Positions 56,387-59,361 of a stretch of DNA of 59,361 nucleotides are shown in pieces. The notes beneath the pieces were generated by a model. That model was not told the DNA's origin. It saw nothing but the letters and a program-made list of their open reading frames with translations, and did not search any database. The stretch lies in the NCBI RefSeq assembly GCF_001559865.1, contig NZ_LOHE01000036.1, positions 1 through 59,361 on the forward strand, written 5' to 3'. A program made the position numbers and the translations under genes. The DNA comes from Abyssisolibacter fermentans. Its GTDB lineage: Bacteria > Bacillota > Clostridia > Tissierellales > MCWD3. Position 1 is the first letter of the stretch; every line of letters begins with the position of its first letter.

Positions 56387-57037
56387 ATGATACAAATTGA
56401 TGATGCAGGTAGTGGAAGTTTAATTGGAGGAACATGTATAGGCATTATGCGAGTTGAAACTGGTGAATTTTTACATGATTTCATACCAATATCGTATTAT
56501 ACAAAAGATATGTTTGATAAAAAAGAATACTTAAATTATGTGATTAAAATAATAGATAAAATGTTTAATACAATTAATGTAGTTAAAGATGAAGAGATAA
56601 ACGTATGTAGAGGATATATGTTTGATAATTTGAGAAAATGGTTTAAAGAAAAAGATTATAAATATAACAGCGTAAAAATTGGTGAGCCGCTTCAATCTAG
56701 GATTGAAGAAGCTTTTGAAAAATATACTATATCGCTTGGATTACCAGAATCGTTTATTAGATATACTAAATATCCTTTTCATTTTCACAGGTTACTCAAA
56801 TGGGTCTATGCAGATTTTGATAATAGAAGTCAAATCTGTAAAACAGGTTGGAAAAGCTGGAATAAATATAACCACCTTGATAAGGATATAAGTATTGTAC
56901 AGCTAAAAAAATCTAATTTTACATGTTATAAATGTGGAAAAAGAATTAAAAATAATTCTTCGGTGAAAAAAATAGTTTATAAAAGCAGTAAAAATACAGT
57001 ATTGTATCTTCATGATGATTGCAGCAAGTATAATTAA
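56387..57037 (+). CDS. Unknown protein with C-terminal zinc-finger-like domain
   Basis: A 216-residue protein of no family I can name. The N terminus (IDDAGSGSLIGGTCIGIMR) has an acidic, glycine-rich strand of the kind seen in RNase H-like folds; this is only a resemblance. Residues about 120-165 are rich in aromatic and basic residues (YTKYPFHFHRLLKWVYADF, KTGWKSWNKY). The C terminus has CYKCGKRI and a later H-x-x-C (LHDDC), a likely zinc site. A GAGGTGA ribosome site supports the start. Terminator shared with mnmM. Nucleic-acid binding is plausible. Confidence 0.7.
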   Translation: MIQIDDAGSGSLIGGTCIGIMRVETGEFLHDFIPISYYTKDMFDKKEYLNYVIKIIDKMFNTINVVKDEEINVCRGYMFDNLRKWFKEKDYKYNSVKIGEPLQSRIEEAFEKYTISLGLPESFIRYTKYPFHFHRLLKWVYADFDNRSQICKTGWKSWNKYNHLDKDISIVQLKKSNFTCYKCGKRIKNNSSVKKIVYKSSKNTVLYLHDDCSKYN

Positions 57038-57040
57038 TGT

Positions 57041-57078
57041 TAAACAGAGAACCAAAATTAATTTGGTTCTCTGTTTAA
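57041..57078. terminator. Bidirectional terminator
   Basis: Arms TAAACAGAGAACCAAA and TTTGGTTCTCTGTTTA between converging genes. Confidence 0.9.
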
Positions 57079-57081
57079 TGA

Positions 57082-57654
57082 CTAATTATTTTTCCTTTTT
57101 TCAATGATACAAAGTATAGGAGGATTGTTAACTTGATTAATAAAATTTAACTGAGCTACATTGTATTTTTTCTGTGATAAGCTTTTAAGAAAATCCTCTA
57201 TTGCAATTTTCTCTTCTAATCCCCCATCGTGACTATAATACATAGTTATTAATACAATACCATTTTTATTTAATTTGTTTAAGCATTGCTCTAGTGCTAA
57301 GATTGTAGAATCCGGTTTTGTGATAACTTTATGATCACCAGTTGGTAAATAACCCAAATTGAAAACAGCGAAATCTATATTTTCTTTTATGTACTCATCT
57401 ATTTTAGAATGACTATCATTGATTAATATAGTTCTATCTAATAAACTATTATCTTCTAAAAGTTTTTTTGTATTTTCTATAGCTTCTAGTTGGATATCAA
57501 ATGCATAAACTTTACCGTCATTTTGAATTAATGATGCTAATAGCTTTGTATCGTTTCCATTTCCCATAGTTGTATCCACTACTGTTTGTCCAGCTTTCAC
57601 ATAAGTTTGCATTATGTTTTTTGCAATTGTAATAGCATTATTAAATTGTTCCAT
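57082..57654 (-). CDS. mnmM: SAM-dependent tRNA methyltransferase MnmM (YtqB family)
   Basis: A 190-residue class I methyltransferase. The SAM site VVDTTMGNGNDTKLLASL and the block AVFNLGYLPTGDHKVITKP identify the YtqB/PF06962 family. YtqB of B. subtilis is reported to be MnmM, which methylates the aminomethyl group of wobble-uridine-modified tRNA. It is 3 bp downstream of a GNAT gene in a run led by rluB. Confidence 0.88.
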   Translation of the reverse strand: MEQFNNAITIAKNIMQTYVKAGQTVVDTTMGNGNDTKLLASLIQNDGKVYAFDIQLEAIENTKKLLEDNSLLDRTILINDSHSKIDEYIKENIDFAVFNLGYLPTGDHKVITKPDSTILALEQCLNKLNKNGIVLITMYYSHDGGLEEKIAIEDFLKSLSQKKYNVAQLNFINQVNNPPILCIIEKRKNN

Positions 57655-57657
57655 ATC

Positions 57658-58059
57658 TTATTTTTCCTCCCCACAACAAGATGAAGAAAAGAATTTATCT
57701 ATATCACAAGTATTTTCTTCTATATCATTGAAAAAACCCTCTTTTACAAGAAATTGATTTTTATCATAGTAATACGCTTTTTCGATTCCTTTACTTAAAA
57801 CATGGTTTAATGAAGCACGTAATAAACCATCTCCTATTCTTTTTCTTCTATATGGTTGTTTTACGAATATATTGTTTAATACTGCTTTATCATCTTGTAT
57901 TGTTAATATACACGTGCCTAATAATGTTTCATTTTCTTTGATAAGGTATACCACATCATTACTCTTTGAATTAACTTTTACGTTTAGTTCTTCTTCTAAT
58001 AATTTGTCAATTAAATTAAATTCAACTTCACTTTCTGCTAATCTGGAAATAATCATCAT
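57658..58059 (-). CDS. GNAT-family acetyltransferase
   Basis: A 133-residue GNAT protein. The CoA-binding motif is NNIFVKQPYRRKRIGDGLLR, preceded by ETLLGTCILTIQDDKAVL. The C terminus ends SSSCCGEEK, a cysteine pair of unknown use. Substrate unknown. It sits 11 bp after rluB and 3 bp before mnmM, so all three may be co-transcribed. Confidence 0.85.
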   Translation of the reverse strand: MMIISRLAESEVEFNLIDKLLEEELNVKVNSKSNDVVYLIKENETLLGTCILTIQDDKAVLNNIFVKQPYRRKRIGDGLLRASLNHVLSKGIEKAYYYDKNQFLVKEGFFNDIEENTCDIDKFFSSSCCGEEK

Positions 58060-58070
58060 TCACACCTCTT

Positions 58071-58775
58071 TTAGATTTCTTTTAGATATTTTAGTTCCTT
58101 TTCGTTTAAAAAGCGCCATTCACCTACCTGTAACTTACCAAGGTTTATATCACCTATGCTAACCCTTTTTAATTTTATAACTGGGTGATTAATAGCTTCA
58201 CACATTTTACGAACTTGTCTATTTCTCCCCTCTTTTATAAGTATTTCTAGTTCTGAATTCTTTTCAGCTACATCAAGAATTTTTATTTTAGCTCTAGCTG
58301 TAGTATAATTCTCTATTTTTAAACCTGTTTTAAATTTTTTCATTTCTAATTCTGTTGGTATACCCTTAACTTTAGCAATATATTTTTTCCATATATTATG
58401 CTTTGGATGAGTAAGCTTGTATGTAAGCTCACCGTCATTTGTAAGTAATATTAAACCAGATGTGTGATAATCAAGTCTGCCAACAGGATAGATTCTTGTA
58501 TCAATTAGTTTTACTAGATCTAACACAGTAGGTCTATTAAATTGATCTGAAGCACTCGTAATATACTTCACAGGCTTATTAAGCATAATGTATATATTTT
58601 GCTCATATGCAATTTTTTTATCATTAACCATTACACTATCTTTTTCGGGATTTATCTTAAAGCCCAACGTTGTTATAATTTCACCATTTACCTTTATTTT
58701 TCCCTCCAGAATTAGTTTTTCACTTTTCCTTCTGGAAGCTACACCGCAAAGAGCTAAGTATTTTTGTAATCTCAT
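58071..58775 (-). CDS. rluB: Ribosomal large-subunit pseudouridine synthase B
   Basis: A 234-residue RsuA/RluB-type pseudouridine synthase. The S4 domain is MRLQKYLALCGVASRRKSEK, the catalytic aspartate lies in GRLDYHTSGLILLTNDGEL, and KEGRNRQVRKMCEAINHPV is conserved. Probably modifies 23S rRNA; RsuA-type enzymes for 16S look similar. AGGTGGA precedes the start. Confidence 0.9.
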   Translation of the reverse strand: MRLQKYLALCGVASRRKSEKLILEGKIKVNGEIITTLGFKINPEKDSVMVNDKKIAYEQNIYIMLNKPVKYITSASDQFNRPTVLDLVKLIDTRIYPVGRLDYHTSGLILLTNDGELTYKLTHPKHNIWKKYIAKVKGIPTELEMKKFKTGLKIENYTTARAKIKILDVAEKNSELEILIKEGRNRQVRKMCEAINHPVIKLKRVSIGDINLGKLQVGEWRFLNEKELKYLKEI

Positions 58776-59212
58776 TATAATTATTCCACCTTCACAAATA
58801 GTATTTTAAGCTATATATTTTATTTCATATATACTCATTAATTGAGCAACGTATTACAATTGCTGTTATGCATTAAATTGTTTTTTTCATATATTCTCAT
58901 AAACAGCTTCCACACATGAAATAGTTCAAGAATTAAATATTCCTGAACTATATTAATTAACATCTATACATATTATATCTAATTTATATATTTTTTAAAG
59001 GCTTTAATGAAAATTAAACTGTTTTTATATCATAAATATTTCATTGGTTCATTTTTAACCCTGATTATTCATATAACGCCCCATAAATGCTGTAAGTTTC
59101 TGAATTTGAAGTTTTCAGTGAATACGAAGGCATACCGAGTTGGTATGTCGAGGATTTAATGGACATCTTCTAATCAGAAAGAATACCAAATTAATAAATC
59201 TCCTATTCTACT
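58776..59212. other. Intergenic region upstream of rluB
   Basis: No gene seen. A hairpin-like block (GGCATACCGAGTTGGTATGTC at 59129-59149 region) lies just before the dispersed repeat and may be a second repeat family. Confidence 0.4.
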
Positions 59213-59267
59213 TTTTAATAGGATTAAGCGATTCACATAAAATCATAGATTTTAGTTCACTGCTCAT
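59213..59267 (-). repeat. Diverged copy of the intergenic repeat module
   Basis: On the minus strand: AAATCTATGATTTTATGTGA then ATCGCTTAATCCTA, matching the module repeated four times at 19881-20282. It lacks the terminal inverted repeats, so only a core remains. Confidence 0.6.
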
Positions 59268-59292
59268 AATTTTCTATAAATAATCTGAGTTA

Positions 59293-59361
59293 TTATTTAC
59301 CGGATATAGCAAGATCTTTTATCATAATTGATGGTGCTCCAAAACAACCACTTCCAGATGG
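59293..59361 (-). CDS. 3' end of an unidentified gene, cut by the window edge
   Basis: The last 22 codons before a TAA stop read PSGSGCFGAPSIMIKDLAIS, GK. This is coding-like and in good context upstream of the minus-strand rluB run, but too short to assign a family. Confidence 0.5.
   Translation of the reverse strand, partial: PSGSGCFGAPSIMIKDLAISGK

Overview
This is a strongly AT-rich window from the chromosome of a low-GC, anaerobic, Gram-positive bacterium, most likely a member of Clostridia. Four things point there: an IspH-ribosomal protein S1 fusion, a miaB-mutS-mutL-miaA-hfq-ynbB block, a T-box-controlled lysS, and a ferredoxin-dependent 2-oxoacid oxidoreductase. I cannot name the species.

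Layout. 0.2-3.4 kb: a secreted two-block leucine-rich-repeat protein. 3.4-15.4 kb: an accessory island. It holds a decayed tyrosine-recombinase gene, an attI-like core, two complete attC-like recombination sites and two partial ones. Between these sites sit cassettes that encode a PARIS-like pair (AAA ATPase plus DUF4435/TOPRIM protein), a DUF4297-like nuclease with an ABC/SMC-type ATPase (ABC-3C/Lamassu-like), and a HIT-family protein. A Septu-like ATPase/HNH pair follows immediately. 15.8-20 kb: PHP phosphoesterase, PadR regulator, aminotransferase and purB, then a MITE-like repeat element. 20.5-26 kb: a coiled-coil protein, UV endonuclease uvsE, a DUF975 membrane protein, a XerC/D-type recombinase, and a divergent yneA-like/lexA pair with LexA boxes in both promoters. 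26-34.6 kb (minus strand): ynbB, hfq, miaA, mutL, mutS, miaB. 34.8-37.9 kb: a lipoprotein and two tandem S41 peptidase paralogues. 38-40.6 kb: an NHEJ operon (Ku, separate ligase, separate polymerase). 40.7-42.6 kb: lysS with its T-box. 42.9-47 kb: a small membrane protein, an aminotransferase, a MocR-type regulator and a MerR-type regulator. 47.2-51.4 kb: cheR, ispH-rpsA, plsC, cmk. 51.7-55.3 kb: RpiR regulator and a four-subunit 2-oxoacid:ferredoxin oxidoreductase. 55.5-58.8 kb: surE, an unknown zinc-finger protein, mnmM, a GNAT acetyltransferase and rluB. The window ends in the 3' end of an unidentified minus-strand gene.

The most notable object is the 3.9-11.3 kb array. Each site begins with an RYYYAAC box and ends with a GTT-start box. 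Each enclosed segment starts and ends with mutually complementary sequence, for example TTAGGCGACAGAATC at the start of cassette 2 against GATTCCGTCGCCTAAC at its end. That is the signature of integron gene cassettes, here apparently carrying anti-phage systems in a Firmicute, a phylum where integrons are not well documented. The integrase next to it is a frameshifted remnant that has lost a catalytic arginine, so the array now looks like a fossil or a cluster of attC sites without an integrase.

The rest is mostly conserved housekeeping with several DNA-repair modules (UvsE, MutSL, NHEJ, SOS). All functional calls come from reading motifs; no database search was possible.
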